Shown here: positions 26,501-50,785 of the stretch, one piece after another
How positions within the stretch are numbered: the stretch's first letter is position 1
Layout: each line of letters begins with the position of its first letter
Assembly: GCA_003260075.1 (NCBI GenBank)
Contig: QLIY01000898.1
Location: 1-64,000 of the forward strand
Length of the DNA: 64,000 nucleotides
Reading direction: 5' to 3'
Origin: Phallusia mammillata
Lineage: Eukaryota > Chordata > Ascidiacea > Phlebobranchia > Ascidiidae
The notes under the pieces: model-generated
Told to the model about the DNA's origin: nothing
Seen by the model: only the letters and a program-made list of their open reading frames with translations
Databases searched by the model: none
Position numbers and translations under genes: made by a program

Positions 26501-27600
26501 TAGAACCACTGGTTTAACCAACCAAGGGTATTTTGTCTGAAAGGTCGGGCAGTTAATAGGCATTGGGCAAAACTGCAAGTGTTCTTTTTGTTTAAGCACG
26601 ATCTATTACACGGTCTATTATAATGTACATGACATATCAATAGATAAATGACAGTATTTGTAGGTTTTAAACACTTTTTTCTCAACAATTTATGCATACA
26701 AACATATAAAAATAACACGCCAGTTAAGAGTAAAATAATTGGACTAATTTCAAATCTACACAAAAGTTTTCCTATTCTTAAACTACGTATATTATAGATT
26801 TTCGGGGAATATCAAACAGCAATAGCCTACTGGATAACAAAACTTGGGTTTTAGCCATTATATTGCTGGGGGGGGGGACTTATTATAGATTTTCGGGGAA
26901 TATCAAACATCAATAGCCTACTGGATAACAAAACTTGGGTTTTAGCCATTATATTGCTGTTGTATGGTTTATAATAAGTCGTCCAGGACGACTTGCCTAA
27001 TAATTCGTTGTTATTCAAACACGGATGTTTTGCTTTTTTATTATGTGCACAAAATAAAATCGCTTTCTGTTTTATTGTTTGCTGAATGATAGCGTTTTAC
27101 TGCACTCTAATGGACAGAATTTTTGGATGTTAATGTTGCTCATGCAGTAAGGCCCATTAACTATTTCGGAAATAATTGTAAACGTTAAAAAAATGTTTGT
27201 AAAAAAACTAAAATGATTAAAAAATAAAAATCAGAATATTTTTTTCTACGGATTTTTTTGAAATACGGCACATGCCCATATTTAGCATTGTTTTATTTTT
27301 ACTAGTACTGCTTTTGTATTTATTTTATAACGAGTTAAAGCAATATAAAACCTTATATTATGTGGCACTAGTAGTGTTTCTGTACTTCTATGTACAGTTT
27401 TCGTGCCCGGTTTCAAAATTAATACAGCACAATACCAAATATCAGAATAATTTATTTTGGCGGCAGGTTATCGCGTTGCGCAAAATTAAAAAAACGCCAG
27501 TTGGGCATAAAGTTATTTTAAACTGAAAAATATCTTGTCAAATTACACAAAAACTAATTTTGAAACAAAAAAAACTGTACAGGAAACGATTTTTATTTCT
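20580..27600. other. Intergenic region between the LDLa gene and HCF: no gene seen
   Basis: Duplicate pairs at 20690-20793/20804-20916, 21420-21607/21619-21806, 22320-22503/22514-22700, 22880-22998/23009-23117 and 26785-26867/26878-26960, each split by a G-run. A fold-back repeat fragment lies at about 23290-23395 (minus orientation of the 45.3 kb family). A clean MITE lies at 26296-26511. The LDLa promoter should lie just right of 20580; no clear TATA was identified. Confidence 0.4.
26296..26511. mobile_element. hAT-type MITE with perfect 8-bp target-site duplication
   Basis: Starts CAGTAGTTCTCAAACTG, ends CCGTTTTAGAACCACTG. Flanked by GTTTAACC at 26288-26295 and 26512-26519. Interior has GTCGCGACGCCCTGGTG near the left end and GGGGCGTCGC near the right. 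216 bp, no coding. Confidence 0.85.
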
Positions 27601-27609
27601 ATAGCCGCA

Positions 27610-27680
27610 CATCCGGGTTACTTCAAGTGACGCGTTGTGATTGGTTACATGTGTTCATTCCCTTAGTGGAGATTTTCAAG

Positions 27681-27690
<10 letters not shown>
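27610..27690 (+). promoter_or_regulatory. HCF proximal promoter: ETS-like, inverted CCAAT and YY1-like motifs
   Basis: CATCCGGG at 27610-27617 fits an ETS core, GATTGG at 27639-27644 is an inverted CCAAT box, and AAGATGGCGGC at 27679-27689 is the classic YY1 motif placed over the start codon. No TATA box. This is the usual arrangement for TATA-less housekeeping promoters; function is inferred from motifs only. Confidence 0.5.
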
Positions 27691-42159
<14,469 letters not shown>

Positions 42160-42790
42160 TGAATAAAAAACAAGAAAAAACGTTTACAGATGGACTTATA
42201 GGTGTAAGACTTGACACAGGCGAAAAGCAGCCTTTATACCTACCTAACTACCACTAGGTAGCGTCACTGAGACACCCATGTCCGCTGGGTGGTAGTACAG
42301 AGCCTGTACTCTAAGATTTTCATTGCAAGTTTTTTTTTTCATTTTGTTTTCGAGTCACTTGGTAGGACATTTGTAGTCAACATAAAATTCGTTTTCAGGG
42401 ATTTTGTTTTTTTTTGCGGATCATACGCTCTAAATTTCCGGTGGCTCCCCACTTTTGATGACGACGGCTTACCCTTGACCTTTGGGAAGCTTCTTTTTTC
42501 GGAACCGATATACAGGGATAATTATCAGTATGATTTTCTTAGTAGAAGTGCAACTTTTAAGGGCATTTCAAGAAGAAATATATAGACCCTAAAGAGATCT
42601 ATGAAATCTACGAAGGAGTCGGCGTTTAATGATTTCAGCATACAAAGATTTCTGCTTGGAAGTCTACGAAGAAATATACTAAATATCCTCTTAGTTCCAG
42701 ATACTCAACTAAGAAATCTTCAAAACCTATGACTGCAGTTTGTTGATTGCAGTAATAAAAATCAAATCTCATTCACTCTTGTGTTTGTTT
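42160..42790 (+). other. HCF 3' untranslated region with AATAAA polyA signal
   Basis: AATAAA at 42754-42759 followed by a T/GT-rich stretch (TTGTGTTTGTTTATTTTTTT) about 20-30 bases later gives a consensus cleavage site near 42775-42785. No ORF of note. Confidence 0.6.
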
Positions 42791-45700
42791 ATTTTTTTTA
42801 ATGCCTTTATGTATAGATTATTTCGCCCTCGTTATCACACATGCCGTTTTGCGCGAATGCCTTTGTCGCATTTTCAAATAAAAATGTAAAGAGATATTTA
42901 GAAATCGGTTGGATGCTGCGAAACGTGCTACTGTCACATATAACTTCCATTTCAAGCCCAGAGGCCCCGGTTGCACGAAGCACAGCATCTCCAATAGTTT
43001 TGCGCTTCTAGGATAAAGTGCAAGCGTTGTGATGCACAACCTGGGGTCCACGGATACTATTGGGTTTCAAATCGGTGTTACTTAATAGCGCATGTTATCA
43101 CACGACAGGAAGTTGTAAAGGACTTGAATATGCTTTTACGAAAATATAATTTTGCGCACTTTTGAAAGCGCTAACGGTTAGAGCTATTCGGGCTGGGTGA
43201 GGGTTTAAAAATAAAATAACTCTAAAATCTGGTTTATTTTACCCTTGTTGTGCTTGTATTTCCACATTTCACATACAATGCAGTATTTTAAGCGGAATAA
43301 CATGCGATCACATACAGTATTTAGGGCCACCGGTTTCAAATGAAGTGTTACCCGCTAAACTGTTTCAATGCAGTGCTATAGCGAACAAACCTAGTACTGT
43401 TTTGCTTAAAAGCAGATCAATGTGCCCGGTATCTGACAATGCGGCTTAAAACAATCAAGAATTTTACTGGTTGCTGTTAATCCAATACACGTGTGGTTGG
43501 TACGCAGCGAGTTATTTCTGGTACATAAAGCATGGTGCGGCCCCATTACAATTATGTCACTTGTATCTACCAACTGTGACTTTGTAGCCTACACCCTTGT
43601 CGTTATCGCCTCACAACGCAATTTCGGTGACGTACGTATGCATGTTAAATCACTGCATAAACTTGAAGCAAAAAAAACGAAAGAATTCAAATCAATTTAG
43701 AGCAATTTTTTAAACTTTAATCCGTAGGAAAGTACCACATAACGTTGGGTGTTGCATGGTGCCAAGTTGTTGTTTGGTGGTAGAAAGTATTCATAAAATA
43801 TAAAATGCACCAATCATTTTTTTCCTTTTTATCTCTCTGAAAAGCGCTTTTACAGAAATAGAAAAGGGGGGGGGGACGGAATACCATGCGATCACATACG
43901 GTATTTAGGACCACCCGTTTCAAATGAAGTGTTACCCGCTAAACTGTTTCAATGCTGTGCTAGCGAGCAAACCTAGTACTGTTTTGCTTATAAGCAGATC
44001 AATGCGCCCAGTGCTATTTGCTCGGTATCGGACAAATGCGGCTTAAAACAAGAATTTTACTGGTTGCTGTTAATTCAATACACGTGTGTTTGGTACACAG
44101 CGAGTAATTTCTGGTACATGAAGGTGCGACCCACTACAATTATATCACTTGTATCTACCAAATGTGACAAAGGTTGTAGCCTACTACACGCCTCAAAANC
44201 GTTGGGTGTTGCATGGTGCCAAGTTGTTGTTTGGTGGTAGAAAGTATTCATAAAATATAAAATGCACCAATCATTTTTTTCCTTTTTATCTCTCTGAAAA
44301 GCGCTTTTACAGAAATAGAAAAAAACTGTGTAAACTACGTTGTAAAAAACATTTAAATAAATAAATAAAATGATTGCTCAAATCGGGCCGCCTCGAAGGC
44401 ATACATAACACTTTATAAGTCATTTAATATGACACATTAAACCTCCCACCCAGCCGTAAGTTCTTTACGTGGTCAACTGGACTTACAATCAAACAACCTC
44501 TGCAGCTTTCCCTCGGGAATCAACATAATGATAAATTATTCCCTCATGCTGTGGATTGTCACCGATTCAAAACACTTTGTAACAAAAGTTGCAAGTTTTT
44601 ACGGGAAGGGGGGGGGGCCCTCGGGAATCAACATAATGATAAATTATTCCTTCGTGCTGTGAATTGCCACCGATTCAAAACACTTTGTAACAAAAGTTGC
44701 AAGTTTTTACGGGAAACCGGTTTCGAATTGTCGCAATATGCTAAACCGAATCTTCCATGGCAAATGACCACCCATCATAAAACTGATGAGTCACCATTTG
44801 TGACGATGTAGTTTGACGTCATACGGCCATTCTGTCCTAATTGGATTTTATTCGTTTTGGTGTTAAAACTTCGACGCGTTTTGATCATAACTTCGCCAAC
44901 ATCTGGTTTGGCCGAAGCAAAAACGAAGCCCGAACCCCTACGGAGCGAATGACGTCATTAATGCGTGACGTAATAGCGTGGAGAATTCCCAAAAGCAAGG
45001 GAGTTTCATGACGTTTGTTTTTGACATGGTGGTCACTATAAAATGCTATTGTTGATTGCAAAGATATTAAGCTATTATTTTGTTTTGGGGAAATAAAGTC
45101 TCATTTGAAAGGGGGTATTTGGGTTTAATACTGGTTGTGGTGGTGATGAAAACTAAATTTGTTAAATATGCAACCTGGTGGACGAAACACTTGTTCAGTA
45201 TTTTTTTGATAACTGACCATACATGGAATTCGATACATAACTATCTGATCAGCCAAAAAACGGTTCTAACAGTTAAAGATGAACATAAATTCATAACTGG
45301 GATCGGCCCTGAAACGTCCATGCAAACCAGCGATCACGACACATTCAGTTCGAAGTCGTAGTACGCCAGGCCCATTGAAGGCGTTATATCCAATCAAGCC
45401 GGTGTACCAAGGTAACCAAGCATTCTCGGATTCGAATCCCACCGCAAGCTAGATTTTTCTAGCCTGTGTCTTGCCATATGGGAATGCTTGGGAGGCCGAC
45501 TTGATTCGGTATCACGCCTTTAATAGGCCTGGCGTACTATGATAACTTTCTAAACATACACACCCGATCCCAATAAACTTGTCCCGACTTGCTACTTTAT
45601 AGCGACGTGAAAATTTTGTTAGTTTATTGTTTGATGGATTGTTTTTGATAGCATTTTTAGGGTTGGGACCCAGACCGAAAGTACAAGCCCTAAGCCCGGC

Positions 45701-46054
45701 CCGAAAAGAATTTTAAAAGAACATTTTTAATTTGGTTTAGTTTAATTAAAGCCTGAAATAAAAATTGCGACACAAATAAGGCAGAGTGTAAAGTCAGGCT
45801 CGAGTGAAACCAGTTATATTCAAACTTAATCCCGAAACCGAACCCAACTCGTAAAGCCTGGCATGACAAACATTTCTGATTCCGAATGTCTGGGCGAAGA
45901 TGCTTTTCACTTTGGAATTTACTACAAACGAAAAATGATGACATAAAAATGCACAAACCAACAACAAAACATAAAAATGTTAAGACTATAAACTTTAAAG
46001 CAGTTTTAAGTGCTAAATATCAGACCGTTGTGAAGATGATTTTTTATGTTAGAT
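42791..46054. other. Intergenic HCF-Zic: repeats and duplicated blocks, no gene
   Basis: A long allelic duplication, about 43270-43865 against 43876-44330, spans the G-run 43866-43875 and a single n at 44199 (the sequence after the n, from GTTGGGTGTTGCATGGTGCC, repeats 43744-43865 closely). A shorter one is 44510-44607 against 44618-44716. A fold-back repeat is at 45361-45543. No exon recognised. Confidence 0.4.
45361..45543. repeat. Fold-back repeat with tRNA-like B box
   Basis: Ends GTACGCCAGGCCCATTGAAG and (inverted) CTTTAATAGGCCTGGCGTAC. Inside is GGATTCGAATCCCACCGC, which fits a pol III B box, then AAGCTAGATTTTTCTAGCCT. The same pieces recur at 23.3, 38.4-38.8 and 39.9 kb, so this is a dispersed family, possibly a SINE with a palindromic tail. 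Confidence 0.55.
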
Positions 46055-46445
46055 AGGGCCACCATATTTCCATCCCCAAAAGGAGGACACATTGTTGAAA
46101 AGAACATGAAAAAATAATTTAGGGGGGGGGGAACCAAAAAAATTAAGGCCTCAGAAATTAGACGGTATTGATTTATAATTCGGATAAAGTTCACCGTTTA
46201 TCACATTACCACACAAAAATAACCTTGTTTTTAAAAAATGTAAAATCCACCTGTATTTTAAAAAATAAGCTGAAGATGTATATTTGTTTTTTTCAAAGGC
46301 ATAATTGTCACTTATGTAGTTGATAAATCAATAATTCTTTAAAAAGGAGGACATTTGGGCACTTTTTTTCTTGTCCTCGGGGGACAATTTGGAGTTTGTT
46401 AAAAGGAGGACATGACCTCCAAAAAGAGGACGTATGGTAGGCCTA
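46055..46445. mobile_element. hAT-type MITE, 'GGGCCACCATA' class
   Basis: Left end AGGGCCACCATATTTCC and right end GAGGACGTATGGTAGGCCTA are imperfect inverted copies. Flanks TGTTAGAT (46047-46054) and TGTTAGAA (46446-46453) match 7 of 8. Interior repeats AAAGGAGGACA several times. Contains the G-run 46122-46131, the one tract for which I see no duplicated flank. Confidence 0.7.
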
Positions 46446-46662
46446 TGTTAGAAAATACTGAACAAACGTTCCACTTATGGATTGCAAATTTAGTCGGTGT
46501 ACAGCTGCAAAAAGTACTTTTTAACATGTAATTTTGCTGTTGTTAAGGGTGAAAGAGTTGGTATCCGAGTAAAAAATGAATAAAAAATAAAAGCAATTGA
46601 TATATTTGCTAAGACAAATAATGAACAATCGTCATGAAAGCGTAATACTTTTGGGGGGGGGG

Positions 46663-47167
46663 TAATATCGTAAGAGAGATTAGCCGTTAAACCGAGTCAC
46701 CTATAGGGCAAAATTGAAAACAAATTTGCCAAAAGAACATTTTTATTGTTCCACGCAGAGATGTAATTGGGCCTGAAATTAGGGCCCTGATCCGAAAGTA
46801 CAAGCCCTAAGCTCAACCCGGACATACGTTTTTAAAAATATGGTCCGAATTACGTCTGATGTAAAAAAAATTAAAACCGAGACTAAAGAAGTTTTTTCGA
46901 CCTGACTAAAGAAGNTAATATCGTAAGAGAGATTAGCCGTTAAACCGAGTCACCTATAGGGCAAAATTGAAAACAAATTTGCCAAAAGAACATTTTTATT
47001 GTTCCACGCAGAGATGTAATTGGGCCTGAAATTAGGGCCCTGATCCGAAAGTACAAGCCCTAAGCTCAACCCGGACATACGTTTTTAAAAATATGGTCCG
47101 AATTACGTCTGATGTAAAAAAAATTAAAACCGAGACTAAAGAAGTTTTTTCGACCTGACTAAAGAAG
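46663..47167. repeat. Exact 252-bp duplication around a single n
   Basis: 46663-46914 and 46916-47167 appear identical, separated by n at 46915, starting TAATATCGTAAGAGAGATTA. Exact identity, unlike the 2-5 percent differences of the other pairs, points to the same contig sequence used twice. Confidence 0.7.
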
Positions 47168-47479
47168 TTTTTTCGGTGGAATTTAAAACAAACAAATAAT
47201 GGTAAAATTGCACAGAGCAACAGGAAAACAATAATATCTAAAGACTGTAAACTTTTCTTGTAAAGTTCTTGTAATGCTAACTACTACGATCCTGCTGATT
47301 TTTAAAGTAGTAAAGATGATTTATTATTTTTTGGAAACACCAAACAAACGTTTCATTTGTCGGGTTGCAAATTTGACCGATGTACAACTGCAAAAAACCT
47401 ATAAAAAAGTATAATTTTGCTGTTATTTCGTTTACCAGAACGGTGCAAGAGTTGGTGTGAATAAAAAATAACATACAAA

Positions 47480-47992
47480 ACATTAACCAAAAATAATACA
47501 AAATAAAAGCAATTGATATCTTTGCTAAGACAAATAATGAACAATCGTCATGAAAGCGTAATACTTTTCGTCCCAGTGCCCGCATTCCATAAGCATACAA
47601 CAACGATAACAAACAATAAACAAAACTGTTCGGTAATAAAGAGAAGAGGGGCTGGAAAAAAGGACAGCGGCCTGAATCGGAGAGCAATAAAGCAATGCGG
47701 CGTGTTCGGTTGGAGGCAGAATCGGTTTTGCGCTGCTGGAGTTATTCCCGCACGGCGCAATTAAAAGACAGAGGCCGCGCATTTCGGTAGAACTAGAAGC
47801 CTCGCAGTGTTAGGACACTTGTACAGGAAGAGGAACGACAATGTTATTGTGCACGACACAATAGGAAGGCTAAAGTTAGAGAATGCCACGATTGTTAGAA
47901 GATTTTAGCGCAGTTTTGTGATTTTGGCTGCTATATGTGTATTGTTAAAACGGATGTGTCTTTTTTATGGATAGTTTTGTTGGATTAATATT

Positions 47993-48030
<38 letters not shown>

Positions 48031-48301
48031 TTTGAAACAAAATAGGTTATTTAGTGTGTTTTTTACAAAAGTGTTTTATTTTCATTTTAGTTAAGAGGTG
48101 AATTTCAGGAAAAGATTTGTATTTCTTTATGAATTAGTTGCTGTTGTTTATTGTTACTTTATTTTTTAAACAAATAGTTCCGTAAATTTTGATATAGAAT
48201 ATTGTTAACTTATCTCTTGCTTATTTATTGTTTTTTTACAGTGGTATGTGCGATCGTTTTTTATTTTAAATTTTTCTTTTTGAAATTTCACCCACAACAA
48301 A
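47480..48301 (+). promoter_or_regulatory. Presumed Zic upstream region and 5' UTR
   Basis: 47560-47900 is less AT-rich than its surroundings. It contains AACAATAAACAAAAC (forkhead-like, about 47607-47621), CATTCCAT (TEAD-like) and several CAAT/ACAATAG (Sox-like) words. TTGTTTTTTTACAG ending at 48241 could be the acceptor of a 5' UTR intron. A 35-base G-run (47995-48029) hides part of it. All assignments are motif-level only. Confidence 0.35.
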
Positions 48302-50785
48302 ATGGCGTTTGCGACTACGTTAAGCTACGACAACAATTCGGCTTTTCCTAAAACGCATCACTACGACAGTAAAGAAAATACTTCCAGCATCTCCCAGGAG
48401 GTGTTTATCCCGCAACCCTACCCAGCCTTTTCCGCCATTTCTCGTTCCAACATCGAGCCGATCTCGCATCTTCCCGCGGGAAATCCGTCTGCGGTGTTTC
48501 GGCAATCCGGCGACGCATCCCCGGGGTCTGCATGGCCACAGCACCCGCCTTCTAATATTGGCATCCCAGCCCAGTATAAGTACCAGTACGGAGACTTGCC
48601 ATTGCCTTGGCAGAACCCATCGCCTATTAACTTCAACTTACCAGTGAATTTCTCGCATAATCTTCACACTGGACAAAGTTTCTTCACTTACACAGCGTTT
48701 CAGCATCCCCAAGCCGAACTGCATCAAGAACTAGTTTGTAAATGGACAAAGGCAATGACTGGAGGCTTCGATGAAACTGGTGCTTATCAGTACGAATCAA
48801 AACCAGTTCATCTCCACGTTCCCGGCGAGCCATGTAACCTAGTTTTCCACAATATGGTTGAACTGGTAGCTCATGTAAGCAGGGATCACGTTGGCGGGCC
48901 TGAACAAGCGGATCACACTTGCTACTGGGAAAGTTGCTCCCGGAAAGACAAACCGTTCAAGGCCAAATACAAGTTGATCAACCATATTCGCGTTCACACC
49001 GGAGAGAAACCGTTCTTGTGTCCCTACCCCGGCTGTGGAAAGGTATTCGCTCGCAGCGAGAATTTGAAGATTCATAAAAGAACCCATACCGGTACGCATA
49101 AATGTTTTGTTTGTTTGATTTGTTGTGCGATTTTTGTTTTGTTTTAATATGACAGGTTTATTTTTAATGGCAGCGCTTTCGGTTGCAGTAATTTAACTGA
49201 ATCGGCTAACGTTGAAATGTTTGTTTTATCTAAAAGAATTGTCTTGATTTGAGCAAATGTAGGCTACAAGTTTTTGGAGTATTTTTTATCTCCAAGGTGT
49301 ATTTTTCAAATAAGTTAAGTTTTTTTACTTCAAAAATCTACCCGACAAGCAATTTTATAATTATTTTTGTGTCGGGTGCATTAAAATCCCTTATACCCAC
49401 ATAGCTTAGTTTATTCAACTACCAAAATTGCAATGTCTATCAGTTCCTCTTGGGCCATCGGCAAATTATTGCAGGGTAATTAGGTTTTAGTATTCGGAAG
49501 AAAAAACAGGTCACTGCATTTCTACCGAACATCATTGATTTCATGGCGCTGTTTTCTCTTGCAGGCGAAAAACCGTTTTGTTGCGATTTCAAAGGATGCA
49601 ACCGTCGTTTCGCCAACAGTTCGGATCGCAAGAAACATACACATGTACACACCACTGACAAGCCGTATCTCTGTAAAGTAAGTTTTCATCAAAATGATTT
49701 TGTAAATTCTCGTTTAAGTTGCTTTGATCTGAATACTTTTTGAAACAACTTTTTATGGACATGGATTTTAAAAATTGTATTTATACTAAGTTTAGGAAAA
49801 ATTCAAATTTATATGAATTGCTTATCTGATATCTGCTTATTGTACGGTCCTAAAATTTGTAAACTAAATTGATTGGAAAATTTTTATCAGGACCGAAAAA
49901 TTTGTAGGAAAATAATTTTTATTTTAACTTGTTCGATTCTAAATTTCAACCAAACTGATTAATAAAAATGCAGTCAAACATACTCGTATACATCGGTGAC
50001 GTCTTTAATTAATTTCCCCCGAATTAAACAAACTAAAAAGTTTACATTTTGATTTTTTTGATTTCTAACAAATTTATTTTTAGATTTTTGGATGCGACAA
50101 AAGTTACACACACCCGAGCTCTCTGCGCAAACACATGAAGTTGCACGAATCCCAAGGTGACATTGTCATCTCATCTGACCTTGACGTTCAACAACCTTCA
50201 GAGCCGCATTCCCCCGATACTAACAACAACGTCACCCAAAATATCAACACTTCATTAAACAGCTACGACGATGAAAAATGCTGTGTCACGCCTTCTAGCC
50301 AACATCAGCATATTCACGTCATGGAATCGCCGCCTTCGTCATCGGTTTCATCGGCTTCGTCGCCGGCGTCGGCAAACGCTTGTGAGAATCTAAACCTGGA
50401 CGCTGGTCACGCAACCTTTCCCTATCACGCTTTGAACGACACTGGGTCTCACGAGGTAAAATTTGTCTTGGAGCAAACTAGCGCAGATTCCGCCGACTCT
50501 GGGGCCTTCGTAAGCCCGCAGAATTCCTGGCAGAGCCCTGGGGGTCTTCCATCGCTTGGGAATCATGGATATTTCATGCCAAGTACCACAAGTTTAGCAA
50601 ACGACTCGCAATATTACTATCACCCTTCCCACCAACCAACACAGCACGTTTACGCTAATCAGCTTCCCCCCTACAACAGACCACACCCACCAACTTCAAT
50701 CACCCACACCCCTGAGTTTGTCCCATTTTCACACACCCTCGTCACTGCAAGCCCTCAAATTGTCCCCCCAGAATCAGTTTTCTAA
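48302..50785 (+). CDS. Zic-family zinc-finger transcription factor (ZicL/macho-1 type)
   Basis: Three exons, 48302-49091, 49565-49677 and 50084-50785, joined in phase (CATACCG|GC GAA AAA; CTGTAAA|ATT TTT) into 534 residues. Residues 1-145 are Pro/Ser/Asn-rich. Five C2H2 fingers span about 146-322: finger 2 with [20 protein letters not shown], finger 3 [20 protein letters not shown], finger 4 [16 protein letters not shown], finger 5 [16 protein letters not shown]. This is the Zic signature; Gli lacks these phrases. The tail is Ser/Pro/His-rich with [15 protein letters not shown]. Intron positions in the HTG|EKPF linker and at PYLCK| are those of chordate Zic genes. Finger 1 has 31 residues between its cysteines, far more than in vertebrate Zic, and finger 5 has C-x4-C. 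Ascidian Zic proteins drive notochord, neural and muscle fate; which paralogue this is cannot be settled here. No upstream in-frame ATG is credible; CACAACAAAATGGC is an acceptable start context. Confidence 0.93.
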
